Positions 24,940-33,742 of a DNA stretch of 39,996 nucleotides are shown one piece after another. The stretch is from UMGS1124 sp964417835. GTDB lineage: Bacteria; Bacillota_I; Bacilli_A; RF39; UBA660. The first letter of the stretch is position 1, and each line of letters starts with the position of its first letter. Position numbers and translations under genes: made by a program. The notes beneath the pieces are model-generated. The model did not search any database. It was not told the origin of the DNA and worked only from the letters and a program-made list of their open reading frames with translations. Location: assembly GCA_964417835.1 (NCBI GenBank), contig CAYQJD010000005.1, forward strand, positions 1-39,996, read 5' to 3'.

Positions 24940-25749
24940 TTAAATAAAATATATAAAAACTAATATCCCTACTATTATTAAATATATAGAAAATTTCCAT
25001 AGTTTCCCATTTTTAACCAATTTACTTAAATAACCATAAGTAAAATAAGTAAATATTAAAGCAAAAATCATTCCCACTATATAATAACCTAATAAATTCA
25101 AAGATATTCCAGTATCAATAACATCTTTTACACCTAATAGCATGGTTGCAATACTTACTGGAAAATATAACATAAAAGTATATTTTAAAGAGGCTTCTCT
25201 ATTTAATTTACACAACAAGCACCCTACTAAAACAATACCACTTCTTGAAACCCCAGGAATTAAAGCAACTGCCTGAAGAATGCCTATAATTATAGCATCC
25301 TTTAAAGTTATTTCAAAATCTCCCTTTTTTCCATTGGAGTTTTTAACAAGAATTAAGCAAAAAGCTGTAATTATAAAAGTTATTCCAATAATATATGTAT
25401 GACTATAAAGAAAATCCTCTAAAATATCTTTTAATAATATCCCTATTATACCTACAGGAATTGTACCAATAATAATCATTATACAATACTTAAATTCATT
25501 TATATAATTATTATCCTTATTAAATAAATACTTAAAAAAACCTTTTAATAATTTAATTATATCATGTCTAAATATAAATAAGATTGCTAAAAAAGAAGCA
25601 AAATTAACAAATATTTCAAAGTTTAAATCATTAAATATATTTGTTTTAAATAAATTTTTAATTATAAAAATATGACCACTACTCGATATAGGTAAAGGTT
25701 CTGTTATGCCTTGTATTATACCTAAAATTATATATTTTAATAAACTCAT
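24940..25749 (-). CDS. uppP: Undecaprenyl-diphosphatase UppP (BacA)
   Basis: UppP dephosphorylates undecaprenyl diphosphate at the membrane, recycling the lipid carrier used by MraY. The 269 residues fit the family. The N-terminal motif GIIQGITEPLPISSSGH contains the acidic and Ser/His residues of the first half-site, and the second motif ALIPGVSRSG lies near residue 165. About eight hydrophobic segments are present. ATG 25749 follows AAAGGAG with a 7-base spacer. It is followed by its own terminator and appears monocistronic. Loss of this activity raises bacitracin sensitivity in other bacteria. Confidence 0.95.
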   Translation of the reverse strand: MSLLKYIILGIIQGITEPLPISSSGHIFIIKNLFKTNIFNDLNFEIFVNFASFLAILFIFRHDIIKLLKGFFKYLFNKDNNYINEFKYCIMIIIGTIPVGIIGILLKDILEDFLYSHTYIIGITFIITAFCLILVKNSNGKKGDFEITLKDAIIIGILQAVALIPGVSRSGIVLVGCLLCKLNREASLKYTFMLYFPVSIATMLLGVKDVIDTGISLNLLGYYIVGMIFALIFTYFTYGYLSKLVKNGKLWKFSIYLIIVGILVFIYFI

Positions 25750-25807
25750 ATAATTACTCCTTTAAAACTCTCTATTAATTATATAACATTTTATATTTTT
25801 GTATACC

Positions 25808-27592
25808 TCAATACTTATTAATTATTCTTTCAATTTCATTAGAAATATTGTCTATTAATAAATAATCACTAAAACCATCACTAATATAATGATCCTTAAT
25901 ATTTTCTTTTAGTTTTGATAAAAGAATTATTACAGGAATATCAAAATTTTCCAATTGTTTTAATTCTTGTAAAGTAGTATATCCACTCATTCCATTCATT
26001 TCATCATCAACTAATATATAATCATATCTTTTACCAGATTTTATTTTATCAACTGCATCTTTACCATATAACATTACCGAATAATTAATTTTTTCAATAT
26101 TAAATTTCTTTTTTAGTATATTAACTATATCTTTATTTTGAGAAACAATTAAAACCTTTTTTATATTCTTTAAATAGTATTCATACTGTTGTAAAATGCT
26201 TTCATTAGTTTCTATTTTTATTCTTTGATCAATTGTTAAAATACTCTCTGTCCCTTTCCCAGGATTGCTTTTAATCATTAAGTTTCCACCTAATAATTTA
26301 ATAATCTTTTGACAAAGTTGCATATTAATTTCCAATTTTTCCATATTTTTAATATCATCTTGATCTAATTCACCAGTAGAGCTTAGTATTTCATTTATTT
26401 TATCTATTGAAATACCTCCGCTTGAATCTCTAATAATTATTATTAATCTACAAACATCGTATCTTTCTATTGTATTTATTTTAAATTCAATAAAACCATT
26501 TTCTGTCTTCTTTATAGAATTTAATAATATAGATAATATTATTTGTTTTAATTTTATTGAATCACCATATAAATAAGGAATATTATTAGAAATTGAAGAT
26601 CTAAATTCTACACTATCAGGCTTACAACTATTAATCTTACTAACAATTTCATCATACATATTTTTAACATTATATCTAGTATTAACAAACTTTATTCTTT
26701 GTGCATCCAAACTAGATACATTTAAAACATCATTAACAACAAAGTCTAGTTGTTTAATATAACTATTTATAACTTTTACTCCTTCTTGTAATTCTTCTAC
26801 ATTATTTTTTTCTTTTAAAGAATTACAAACATTACTTATATTAAACAAAGGATTCCTAACTTCCTGTGTTAATTCAAAAAGAAAATTAGATTTGTCTTCA
26901 TAACTTCTTTCAACAAGAGATTTATTTCTATAAAGTTCATCGATCATATGCATATCTGGATTTTCAATTGTAAAATACATTAAAATTGTTGCAAAAGCAC
27001 CAGAAAATGAATTTAAAAGTAATCCAGGCACTACAGCTCTTAATACTAACATTATTATAAAACAGAATAAAAACACTAAAAATGGAATGGCTTTTTTACC
27101 TAATTTATGCTTACATTTTACAATTATTATTAACCAAATAATAGAATAAATAATACATACAAAATATATTAAATATGGGGCTATTCCTATAGAATATGCA
27201 ACACCATTTTCATTTATTAATTCTAAAGGTAATATTACTAGCAGTCCACACACAATAAAATAATATATAAATAATCGTATTTTATTTGTTTGATTCATTT
27301 TCATAACCCCAGAAACAACTACAATATATATTGTAAAAATTGTAAACCAAGAAAATAATGATATTAAAAATAACCTATTTAATAAAAGATTAAAGAAAGA
27401 GTATAATTCCACATTTAATAATATATTTATACATAATAAAAATTCAATTATTAAATTCACTAAACTAAAGCATAATATAATATTATAAATTTGTGTTTCA
27501 TTACTTTTTATATGTTTTTTTGATATATACACAAAAGCAATTAAAAAAGCATAAATAAAAGTACTAGCTATAATCGCCATTCCTATAATCAT
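25808..27592 (-). CDS. Hybrid histidine kinase-like protein with degenerate phospho-acceptor sites
   Basis: A 594-residue membrane protein. About seven helices fill residues 1-210 (a 7TM sensor layout). Then come a HisKA-like dimerisation region (about 235-300), a HATPase domain (about 340-455) and a receiver domain (about 478-590). The H-box reads ELTQEVRNPL: the phospho-acceptor His is Gln (about 243). The ATPase keeps LLNS, RDSSGG and GKGTES. The receiver keeps the acceptor Asp (ILVDDEMNGMSG) but has SQ where an acidic pair is expected (VLIVSQNK), and the usual KP loop is replaced (YLLIDN). So it may bind ATP but probably cannot autophosphorylate on His. ATG 27592 is preferred, with GGAAG eight bases upstream; GTG 27601 is an alternative. 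No separate regulator is adjacent. Confidence 0.82.
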   Translation of the reverse strand: MIIGMAIIASTFIYAFLIAFVYISKKHIKSNETQIYNIILCFSLVNLIIEFLLCINILLNVELYSFFNLLLNRLFLISLFSWFTIFTIYIVVVSGVMKMNQTNKIRLFIYYFIVCGLLVILPLELINENGVAYSIGIAPYLIYFVCIIYSIIWLIIIVKCKHKLGKKAIPFLVFLFCFIIMLVLRAVVPGLLLNSFSGAFATILMYFTIENPDMHMIDELYRNKSLVERSYEDKSNFLFELTQEVRNPLFNISNVCNSLKEKNNVEELQEGVKVINSYIKQLDFVVNDVLNVSSLDAQRIKFVNTRYNVKNMYDEIVSKINSCKPDSVEFRSSISNNIPYLYGDSIKLKQIILSILLNSIKKTENGFIEFKINTIERYDVCRLIIIIRDSSGGISIDKINEILSSTGELDQDDIKNMEKLEINMQLCQKIIKLLGGNLMIKSNPGKGTESILTIDQRIKIETNESILQQYEYYLKNIKKVLIVSQNKDIVNILKKKFNIEKINYSVMLYGKDAVDKIKSGKRYDYILVDDEMNGMSGYTTLQELKQLENFDIPVIILLSKLKENIKDHYISDGFSDYLLIDNISNEIERIINKY

Positions 27593-27614
27593 TTTAGTCA
27601 CTTCCTTAGTTTTA

Positions 27615-27643
27615 AGGATAGCATAAAAGTATGTAAAAGTAAA
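27615..27643 (-). promoter_or_regulatory. Putative promoter of the hybrid kinase gene
   Basis: On the minus strand TTTACT (27638-27643), a 17-base spacer and an extended -10 TGCTATCCT (the -10 hexamer is 27615-27620), close to the GGAAG ribosome site. Confidence 0.45.
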
Positions 27644-27706
27644 TAATGAATGCTCGCAAGAATTAAGTAATAAAATTATATTTATTAAAATTCACTTGCT
27701 AATAAA

Positions 27707-27738
27707 ATATTAAAAAGCCGAGTTTTAAACTCGACTTT
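27707..27738 (-). terminator. Terminator of the acyl-CoA synthetase gene
   Basis: The minus strand folds AAAGTCGAGTT / AACTCGGCTTT (27714-27738), an 11-bp stem with one G-U, followed by TTTTT and AATATT. It separates the synthetase from the kinase gene. Confidence 0.8.
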
Positions 27739-27774
27739 GATAAATAATAATTTCATATTTTTCTAAGTTAAAAG

Positions 27775-29616
27775 TTAGTTATTTTTTTTTAGTTTTAGAA
27801 CTTTATTATTATCTCTAACGAAATCATTTAAAACTATTTGCCCATTTTGAATAGAATAGAAATCATTTAATTCATTTTGCATTGCTTCGCGATCACATTT
27901 ACCACTTGTAGCATTTATTCCAAAAACATTATAAAATTTAATTCCATCAATTATTTGAGCTTGCTTATATATTTCATTAATAATTTCAGATTTTTTTTCT
28001 TTATAATTGTCTTTTAAAACAATATGAACTGTAATAATTGGATTGTCAGTATTTTGCATTTTCAAAACTTCGCATTCTTGAACTCCTGGAATACTGCTTA
28101 TTGCTTCTTTAAGATCAAACAAATAATTTACTTTACCATTTTTGATTACTGAATCCTGAGCCCTACCTAATGGTAATGTAGTTAATGTTCCATCAGGCAA
28201 TTCTTGAAGAATACCAATATCGCCACCGCGAGCCCATCTAACTCCATCTTCATCTACTATTGAACCATCAGATTTGCTAGGTAGATTATATGCACCCAAA
28301 TAACAATGCCCTATTGGATATACAGGACTACTAACTAATATTTCTCCTTTTGCTCCTGATTTTTGTTCAATATCCTTTAAACTGCCAGCTTCTACAATCT
28401 TAGATTTGATTCCTGGAAGTGCTACACCACAACTATTTTCTCTACCTTCTAAATTGTATGGTGTGATAGTCAATGATCCTTCTTCACTTCTTCCATATCC
28501 TAAATACAAAGGATTTTTACATCCTGCAAATGCTAAGGTATCGTTAATATCTTTACAAACAGATTTAGGAATCCCTTCGCCACCACTATAAGCATTTCTA
28601 AAATGTTCAAAATCTCCTCTTTTTAATTTACCATCCGCTCTATCTTGAACCAATTGGGCATAAAATGGTTTTGCTTGAACAGCATGATGGATATTTTTTG
28701 TCTTAATATCTATAGAAAATAAAGACTTATCATAGCGTGGCTCTAAAACTAAAGTTTTTCCTTGCGCCATCTGTAAAACCATTGAATAAAACAATCCAGT
28801 TGGATGTTGTAAAGGAATAGTTAAAAGAGTTCTATCACCTACAAATTCATCTCTTTTTATTGAATCATGAGCTGCTACTAAAAATAATGGTGCTAAATCA
28901 GAATGCCCCATACATTTTGGCTTACCAGTAGTTCCACTAGTATAATTTAGAGTCGATATTCTATTTTCATTATATTCTACAGGCTTTATTATATCATTAG
29001 GATTTGAATTTTTTAAAAAATCGTCAAATGATAAAGTTTCCACACCTGGTAAATTGAAAGGAATATTAATCTTGTTACTATCTTTAAAATGTGTATATGT
29101 TGCATCCCCACTAATTATCAATGTTCTAAGTTTATCATCATTTAAAGCTCCATGCATTTGCAACAATTTAAAATAATTTTCATCACAAATTAAGGTATGA
29201 GAACATCTTTCATCTAAATATGGCTTAACTCCTTCAGAAAATAAAAACATAATATTCAGTGCATTACAAGTTATTCCTAAGGTAGTAAGTGCAAAATAAG
29301 CACAAATAAACTCTATTCCTACAGGCAAACACAAACTTACAACATCATTTTCTTTTAATCCCATATTTTTAAAAGATCTAATATATTTTTCTACTTCTTT
29401 AAAAAACTCTAAATAAGTCAATTGAGTATCATTAATTTCTAATGCAATAGTATTAAGATTATTTGAATTTCTTAAAATTATATCTTCAAAAATTGTTAAT
29501 TTATGAACCCTTACCCCATTTTTTTCAATTATAGGAATTTCCATTCCATTTTTTGTTTTCTTTATAACATCTGCATATAACTGAGACCCATTAAATAAAT
29601 CATTTCTTTTTTCCAT
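27775..29616 (-). CDS. AMP-forming acyl-CoA synthetase-like ligase
   Basis: A 613-residue adenylate-forming enzyme that activates a carboxylic acid with ATP, then usually transfers it to CoA. Visible motifs: the phosphate loop STLNYTSGTTGKPK near residue 220, GYGRSEEGSL near 375 (the A4/A5 motif), WARGGDIG near 465 (the ribose-binding Asp) and SGKCDREAM near 575 with the catalytic lysine. The length is normal. Fatty or aryl acid specificity cannot be read from sequence. GGGAG precedes ATG 29616 by 13 bases, which is long; the start may be imperfect. It stands alone between its promoter (29667-29695) and terminator (27707-27738), so it is probably separately regulated. Confidence 0.88.
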   Translation of the reverse strand: MEKRNDLFNGSQLYADVIKKTKNGMEIPIIEKNGVRVHKLTIFEDIILRNSNNLNTIALEINDTQLTYLEFFKEVEKYIRSFKNMGLKENDVVSLCLPVGIEFICAYFALTTLGITCNALNIMFLFSEGVKPYLDERCSHTLICDENYFKLLQMHGALNDDKLRTLIISGDATYTHFKDSNKINIPFNLPGVETLSFDDFLKNSNPNDIIKPVEYNENRISTLNYTSGTTGKPKCMGHSDLAPLFLVAAHDSIKRDEFVGDRTLLTIPLQHPTGLFYSMVLQMAQGKTLVLEPRYDKSLFSIDIKTKNIHHAVQAKPFYAQLVQDRADGKLKRGDFEHFRNAYSGGEGIPKSVCKDINDTLAFAGCKNPLYLGYGRSEEGSLTITPYNLEGRENSCGVALPGIKSKIVEAGSLKDIEQKSGAKGEILVSSPVYPIGHCYLGAYNLPSKSDGSIVDEDGVRWARGGDIGILQELPDGTLTTLPLGRAQDSVIKNGKVNYLFDLKEAISSIPGVQECEVLKMQNTDNPIITVHIVLKDNYKEKKSEIINEIYKQAQIIDGIKFYNVFGINATSGKCDREAMQNELNDFYSIQNGQIVLNDFVRDNNKVLKLKKNN

Positions 29617-30050
29617 AAATATTTTAAAACTCCCTCATTAAATTTTGTTACGTATACTAATATAAAATAGTATAAACAAATATAATTATTGTCTAAAAGT
29701 ATACTTTTTTTGTCTAAAATTAACTAATATTCTATTAATTCCAATTAAGTATACCATGAAATAAAAAAAGACAAATTAAATTTTACATTTATTTTATCTA
29801 AAATATCAATAATATGCACTATAAGAAAAAGTAATCTTAGAAAAATATAATTGTCGACATTAAATTTAAAAAAGATATTTGTTTTTCACTTTTCCCTTCA
29901 GTGCGTTTATATTATAACAATTAAATAAAAAAAAATAAAGTCATTTTACAATCACTTTACTTTTTTGCGAATTTTGTGAAATTTTTTTCTAAACGCAACC
30001 CATTTTTCATAAAAGGTTGCATTTAACCAAGAAAATTCAAATGGTTGCGT
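29617..30050. other. 434-base gap between acyl-CoA synthetase and ddl
   Basis: No gene recognised. The left part holds the synthetase promoter with 21-base-spaced repeats and three GTATAC sites (around 29652, 29699 and 29749). The middle is AT-rich, with a TATAAT on the minus strand near 29910. The right end carries the GGTTGCRTTTAACC repeat cluster that extends into ddl. Confidence 0.5.
29667..29719 (-). promoter_or_regulatory. Promoter with paired TTTTAGACAA repeats
   Basis: On the minus strand TAGACA (29690-29695), a 17-base spacer and TACTAT (29667-29672). The -35 lies inside TTTTAGACAA (29689-29698). A second identical 10-mer lies exactly 21 bases upstream (29710-29719), two helix turns away. 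This is the spacing expected of a regulator binding on one DNA face. Confidence 0.55.
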
Positions 30051-30074
30051 TTAACCTTTAAAAGTTGCATTTAC
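29991..30074. repeat. GGTTGC(A/G)TTTAACC repeat cluster at the ddl 3' end
   Basis: GGTTGCATTTAACC (30015-30028) and GGTTGCGTTTAACC (30043-30056) are direct repeats, with a partial third copy, AAGTTGCATTTAC (30062-30074), inside ddl. AAACGCAACC (29991-30000) is an inverted copy and pairs with GGTTGCATTT (30015-30024), a 10-bp stem with one G-U. The ddl stop codon lies in the second copy. No U-run follows, so it is not a standard terminator. Confidence 0.7.
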
Positions 30075-31256
30075 TTTTGAAATTGAGCTTTTTATTCCCT
30101 TTAAGCCATTACAATTATTTAAAATATTAGAATCAAAATAAGTTGTTTTTTTAGATTTATTTTTATATTCTTTAATACCAAGTGTTATAAGATCATCCAA
30201 TAATTCTTTATATTTTTTCCCCTTTGGTTCCCACAAATAGAAAGCAAGAGATCCTGGAATTATATTAGGCTCATTAACATAAACTAATTCATTTTTTTTA
30301 TCTATTAAAAAATCTATTCTACATAATCCACTAAGATTCAAAACTCTAAATACTTTTTTACTTAAACTTTCTACTTCCTTAATATATTTTTTATCTATTT
30401 TAGCGGGTATAATTCTTTGTGTATTAAGCATTCCTTTACTTGAGCCCTTACTTTTAGATTCTCCAATATATTTATCATCAAACGTTAAAAATTCATTTTT
30501 ACTTTTAACCTCTTCTATTAAACTAGTTTCTTGTATTTCATAATTCCCAATAACACTACAATTAACTTCAGTTAAATCACTAATAGCTTTTTCAACAACT
30601 ATTTTTCTATCATATTCTATAGCTTCGTTTATAGCATTAACAATATCTTTTGAACTTTTTACAAAATTAATACCTACACTACTTCCTAAAGATGCTGGTT
30701 TAACAATAACAGGATATCCTAACTTTTTTATATCTTTTAAAATTCTATCCTGATCATTTAAAAATTCTGTATCATAAAACCAAGTATATGAAACAACTGG
30801 TATTTGTTCGCTTTCAAAAATTTGTTTCATCAAAACTTTATCTTGCCCTATAGAGGATGCCATTACTCCACTACCAACATAGGGTATTCCAATAGTTTCT
30901 AAATATCCTATTAACGTCCCATCTTCAACATTTTGACCATGAACTATAGGAAATGCAATATCTATTTTATTTACTACTTTATTTATTAAACCATTCGTAT
31001 TCAAAAGTGAAAATTCATCATTAATTTTGCATAAAGTTACTCTTTTAGAATTCTTCTTTAAACTTTCTAAATCTTTATAATTATCCAATTCTAAAAGATT
31101 TGTTCCAGTATACCAAATCTTTTCTTTTGAAATATATATTGGTACTATTTCATATTTTTCTTTATCTAGATATTCAATAGCTTGTAAAGCTGAAATAATA
31201 CTCACTTCATGCTCAACACTTTGACCTCCAAATATAATACCAACTTTAATTTTCAT
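30051..31256 (-). CDS. ddl: D-alanine--D-alanine ligase
   Basis: Ddl joins two D-alanines with ATP, supplying the dipeptide for MurF. The ATP-grasp enzyme has 401 residues, longer than most bacterial Ddls (about 310-370). Motifs are IIFGGQSVEHEVSIISA at the N-terminus, IVHGQNVEDGTLIGYLE (the HGxxGEDG-like loop, with Gln-Asn in place of Gly-Glu), KPASLGSSVGI (ATP lysine), SGLCRIDFLID, and NEPNIIPGSLAF (metal and phosphate binding, usually NEINTIPG). The last 35 residues are a variable tail; the final ones are encoded within the repeat cluster at 29991-30074, so the present end may come from repeat expansion. ATG 31256 follows AGAAGGA. It is the last gene of hydrolase-murF-ddl. Confidence 0.9.
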   Translation of the reverse strand: MKIKVGIIFGGQSVEHEVSIISALQAIEYLDKEKYEIVPIYISKEKIWYTGTNLLELDNYKDLESLKKNSKRVTLCKINDEFSLLNTNGLINKVVNKIDIAFPIVHGQNVEDGTLIGYLETIGIPYVGSGVMASSIGQDKVLMKQIFESEQIPVVSYTWFYDTEFLNDQDRILKDIKKLGYPVIVKPASLGSSVGINFVKSSKDIVNAINEAIEYDRKIVVEKAISDLTEVNCSVIGNYEIQETSLIEEVKSKNEFLTFDDKYIGESKSKGSSKGMLNTQRIIPAKIDKKYIKEVESLSKKVFRVLNLSGLCRIDFLIDKKNELVYVNEPNIIPGSLAFYLWEPKGKKYKELLDDLITLGIKEYKNKSKKTTYFDSNILNNCNGLKGIKSSISKVNATFKG

Positions 31257-31270
31257 AAAAATCCTTCTTT

Positions 31271-32854
31271 CTACTTTTCATTAAAAATATCTGGCAAATC
31301 ATTTTCTAATAATATATATGTATGCTTTTCTTTATTTTTAACTTTTTCTGTTATTTCAAATGCTTCCTTAATATCATTAATAACAAATATTTTACTATTA
31401 CTGAATTTTGTTTCTATCAATCCATCCATAATAGGTTTGGTTTGTTTTTCACCAACTAAAATAACATAATCAGCAACTTCTGAAATATATTCACCAAATT
31501 TTTTATTTAGATTATACTGTTCCTCACCTAATTCTATCATTCCAGGTGTTACTACAATCTTTAATCCATTCATTAATTTTAACACATCTAAAGCCATTTT
31601 TGACCCAACAGGATTAGAATTATAAGCATCATCAATTATAGTTTGATTTCCCATATTTTTTAACTCTAATCTATGTTCTATAGGTTTTATTCTTTTAACA
31701 CCTAAGTCAAGTTCTTTTAAGCTCATCCCTTTATATTTCCCAAAAGCAATTCCAGCTAAAATATTATATATATTAGGTTTTCCTAATAACTTAGTACTAA
31801 AATTATATATTTCATTAGTATCTTTAAAATAAACATCAAAACTCATACCACTTGAATTAAGTACTATATTACTTGCTACTAAATCAGCATCTTCATTATC
31901 TATTCCTATCCAAATGATTTTAGGATTGCTATTCATTTTATAACTTACTTGATAAGGATCATCCATATTAAGTATTGCTAAACCATCCTGAGGAAGAGCT
32001 TCTATTAATTCAAACTTCCCCTTTTGTATATTTTCTCTACTTCCAAACGTTTCTAAATGAGCAGTCCCAATAGTTGTAATTATACCATATTTAGGCTTTA
32101 CTAAATCACATAATAGTTTAATTCTACCCATTTTAAAAGCTCCCATTTCAGCTATAAAAATATCATTAAACTTATCAATATAATTATTTATTGTTAAAAT
32201 CAAACCATATTGAGTATTATAATTTTTTGGAGTTGTTACAGAATTAAATTTAACACTTAAAATATCATTTAAAATATTTTTACTACTAGTTTTACCATAA
32301 CTTCCAGTAATTCCTATAACTTCAAGCCCTAGCATATTTTTAATCTTTCTCATTGCCATATTTTTATAATGTATAAAAACATATTTTTCAATTGGTTTAT
32401 TTATAACATTTGATATAAATATCACATAAAAATTAAGACTTACTAATAATGAATATATAAGTAAAGATAAATAATTATTCTTAAAAATCAAACAAATAAT
32501 CAAAGGTAAAATGTATAAAATTGATATAGTTACAAATAATCTTTTTACTCTATTTGTCACTTTAAGAGGAATTTTAACATTTTCCAAACTTTTTTTTCTA
32601 TTATTTATAATATACAAAACTAAATATAAAAAATTAAAATATATTAATACTTTTACTTTAATAAAAATGTTAACTAAATTCAATAAAAATATAAACAAGT
32701 CTGTTTTAAATACTTTTACTTTATTTTTATACCCCCATTTAATATATCTATTATTTTCATTATATAAATTCTGTTGAAATATATGAGTATTTTCTTTTGT
32801 TATATTGATTAAATATAATAAAGAACTTATAACAATCAAAATTATAATTAACAT
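31271..32854 (-). CDS. murF: MurF-like ligase with an N-terminal membrane domain
   Basis: A 527-residue Mur-ligase-family protein. The central domain has the P-loop GITGSYGKTSSK (181-192), TPKNYNTQYGL, and HLETFGSREN, and the C-terminal domain has IDDAYNSNPVGSKMAL. These are MurF-type blocks (ligation of D-Ala-D-Ala to the muramyl tripeptide). MurF's normal domain 1 (about 100 residues that bind UDP-MurNAc-tripeptide) is missing. Residues 1-153 instead hold about five hydrophobic helices. Expected size without these would be near 450. The enzyme is therefore membrane-embedded; whether it uses a UDP or lipid-linked substrate is unknown. Downstream ddl and upstream hydrolase are in the same operon. 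ATG 32854 has a good AGGAGG six bases upstream. Confidence 0.88.
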   Translation of the reverse strand: MLIIILIVISSLLYLINITKENTHIFQQNLYNENNRYIKWGYKNKVKVFKTDLFIFLLNLVNIFIKVKVLIYFNFLYLVLYIINNRKKSLENVKIPLKVTNRVKRLFVTISILYILPLIICLIFKNNYLSLLIYSLLVSLNFYVIFISNVINKPIEKYVFIHYKNMAMRKIKNMLGLEVIGITGSYGKTSSKNILNDILSVKFNSVTTPKNYNTQYGLILTINNYIDKFNDIFIAEMGAFKMGRIKLLCDLVKPKYGIITTIGTAHLETFGSRENIQKGKFELIEALPQDGLAILNMDDPYQVSYKMNSNPKIIWIGIDNEDADLVASNIVLNSSGMSFDVYFKDTNEIYNFSTKLLGKPNIYNILAGIAFGKYKGMSLKELDLGVKRIKPIEHRLELKNMGNQTIIDDAYNSNPVGSKMALDVLKLMNGLKIVVTPGMIELGEEQYNLNKKFGEYISEVADYVILVGEKQTKPIMDGLIETKFSNSKIFVINDIKEAFEITEKVKNKEKHTYILLENDLPDIFNEK

Positions 32855-32857
32855 AAT

Positions 32858-33598
32858 TTACCTCCTAACACTTAAGAAATTATCTAATACACAAATAACT
32901 TGATTTAACCTTTCTAAATATGCATAATGAGTTGCACCTTCATATAAAATAACTCCAGAATCACTAATCAACTTTTCTAATTCGTACGCACGTTTTACTG
33001 GCACTGCAGTATCTAAACTTCCCCAAATTAATAACGTAGGGCACTTTATTTTTTTTACATCTTCAGTCATATCTAAATTTACTGACTTTACTAATACGCC
33101 TCTCATTGTTTCGCTGGCTTTTTTATAATCATTTGAGCCGATATAATTTTTCATTATATTCGCTACCCATTTTAATCCAGGTATTTTTTTTAATTTTTTA
33201 TAAATACGATTTTTAAGAGGTAATTTATTTAATTCTTTACAATATGGACTAGAAAAACAAATTAACTTTTCAACTTTATATAAAGACGCATACATTAAAG
33301 ATATTTTCCCACCAAAAGAATGTCCTATTAAAACTATTTTTTTTAAATTAAAACTATCAATAAAAGCTTTAAGAAATTCTGCATACTCACGAATACTCCA
33401 AGGAGTAGTTGGTTCACTACTATTCCCAAACCCTGGCAAATCTATTGCTAAAACATTAAATATATCTAAATATTTATCAGCTACTGGTTTCATCATTTCT
33501 ATATTTTGCCCCCAACCATGTAATAAAACTAAGGTTATTTCTGATTTAATATCGTTATAATAATAATTAATATCTAGCCCCATAATTTTTTTTTGCAT
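32858..33598 (-). CDS. Alpha/beta hydrolase
   Basis: A 246-residue alpha/beta-fold hydrolase with no signal peptide. VLLHGWGQN is the oxyanion-hole loop, GHSFGGK the nucleophile elbow (catalytic Ser), LLIWGSLDTAVP the acid, and EGATHYAYLER the histidine. FDIPGFGxS-type spacing (LAIDLPGFGNS) is typical of esterase/lyase members. The substrate cannot be read from sequence. Its stop codon lies 3 bases from murF's ATG, and SD AGAGGGTG is seven bases before its own ATG 33598. It heads the hydrolase-murF-ddl operon. Confidence 0.88.
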   Translation of the reverse strand: MQKKIMGLDINYYYNDIKSEITLVLLHGWGQNIEMMKPVADKYLDIFNVLAIDLPGFGNSSEPTTPWSIREYAEFLKAFIDSFNLKKIVLIGHSFGGKISLMYASLYKVEKLICFSSPYCKELNKLPLKNRIYKKLKKIPGLKWVANIMKNYIGSNDYKKASETMRGVLVKSVNLDMTEDVKKIKCPTLLIWGSLDTAVPVKRAYELEKLISDSGVILYEGATHYAYLERLNQVICVLDNFLSVRR

Positions 33599-33619
33599 AT
33601 TAATACACCCTCTACATAT

Positions 33620-33648
33620 ATTATATTTTAAATATTTAATTAATTAAA
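33620..33648 (-). promoter_or_regulatory. Putative promoter of the hydrolase-murF-ddl operon
   Basis: On the minus strand TATAAT (33620-33625) with TTTAAT (33643-33648) 17 bases upstream. The -10 is good and the -35 weak, close before the GAGGGTG ribosome site. Confidence 0.4.
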
Positions 33649-33712
33649 CAAAAAATAAATAAAAATGTAAATATTTAAATAAACAACTTATTAATAGTAA
33701 AATTTAAAAATA

Positions 33713-33734
33713 TGATATAATATATTTCAAGGTG
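33713..33734 (+). promoter_or_regulatory. Extended -10 promoter and ribosome site of the coiled-coil gene
   Basis: TGATATAAT (the -10 hexamer is 33716-33721) is a TGn extended -10. It is close to AAGGTGG, seven bases before ATG 33743. No clear -35 is visible. Confidence 0.45.
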
Positions 33735-33742
33735 GTTTTATC

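Noticed and set aside
29900..29990. Possible small RNA downstream of a minus-strand TATAAT
   Set aside because: No -35, no terminator and no conserved structure could be seen by eye.
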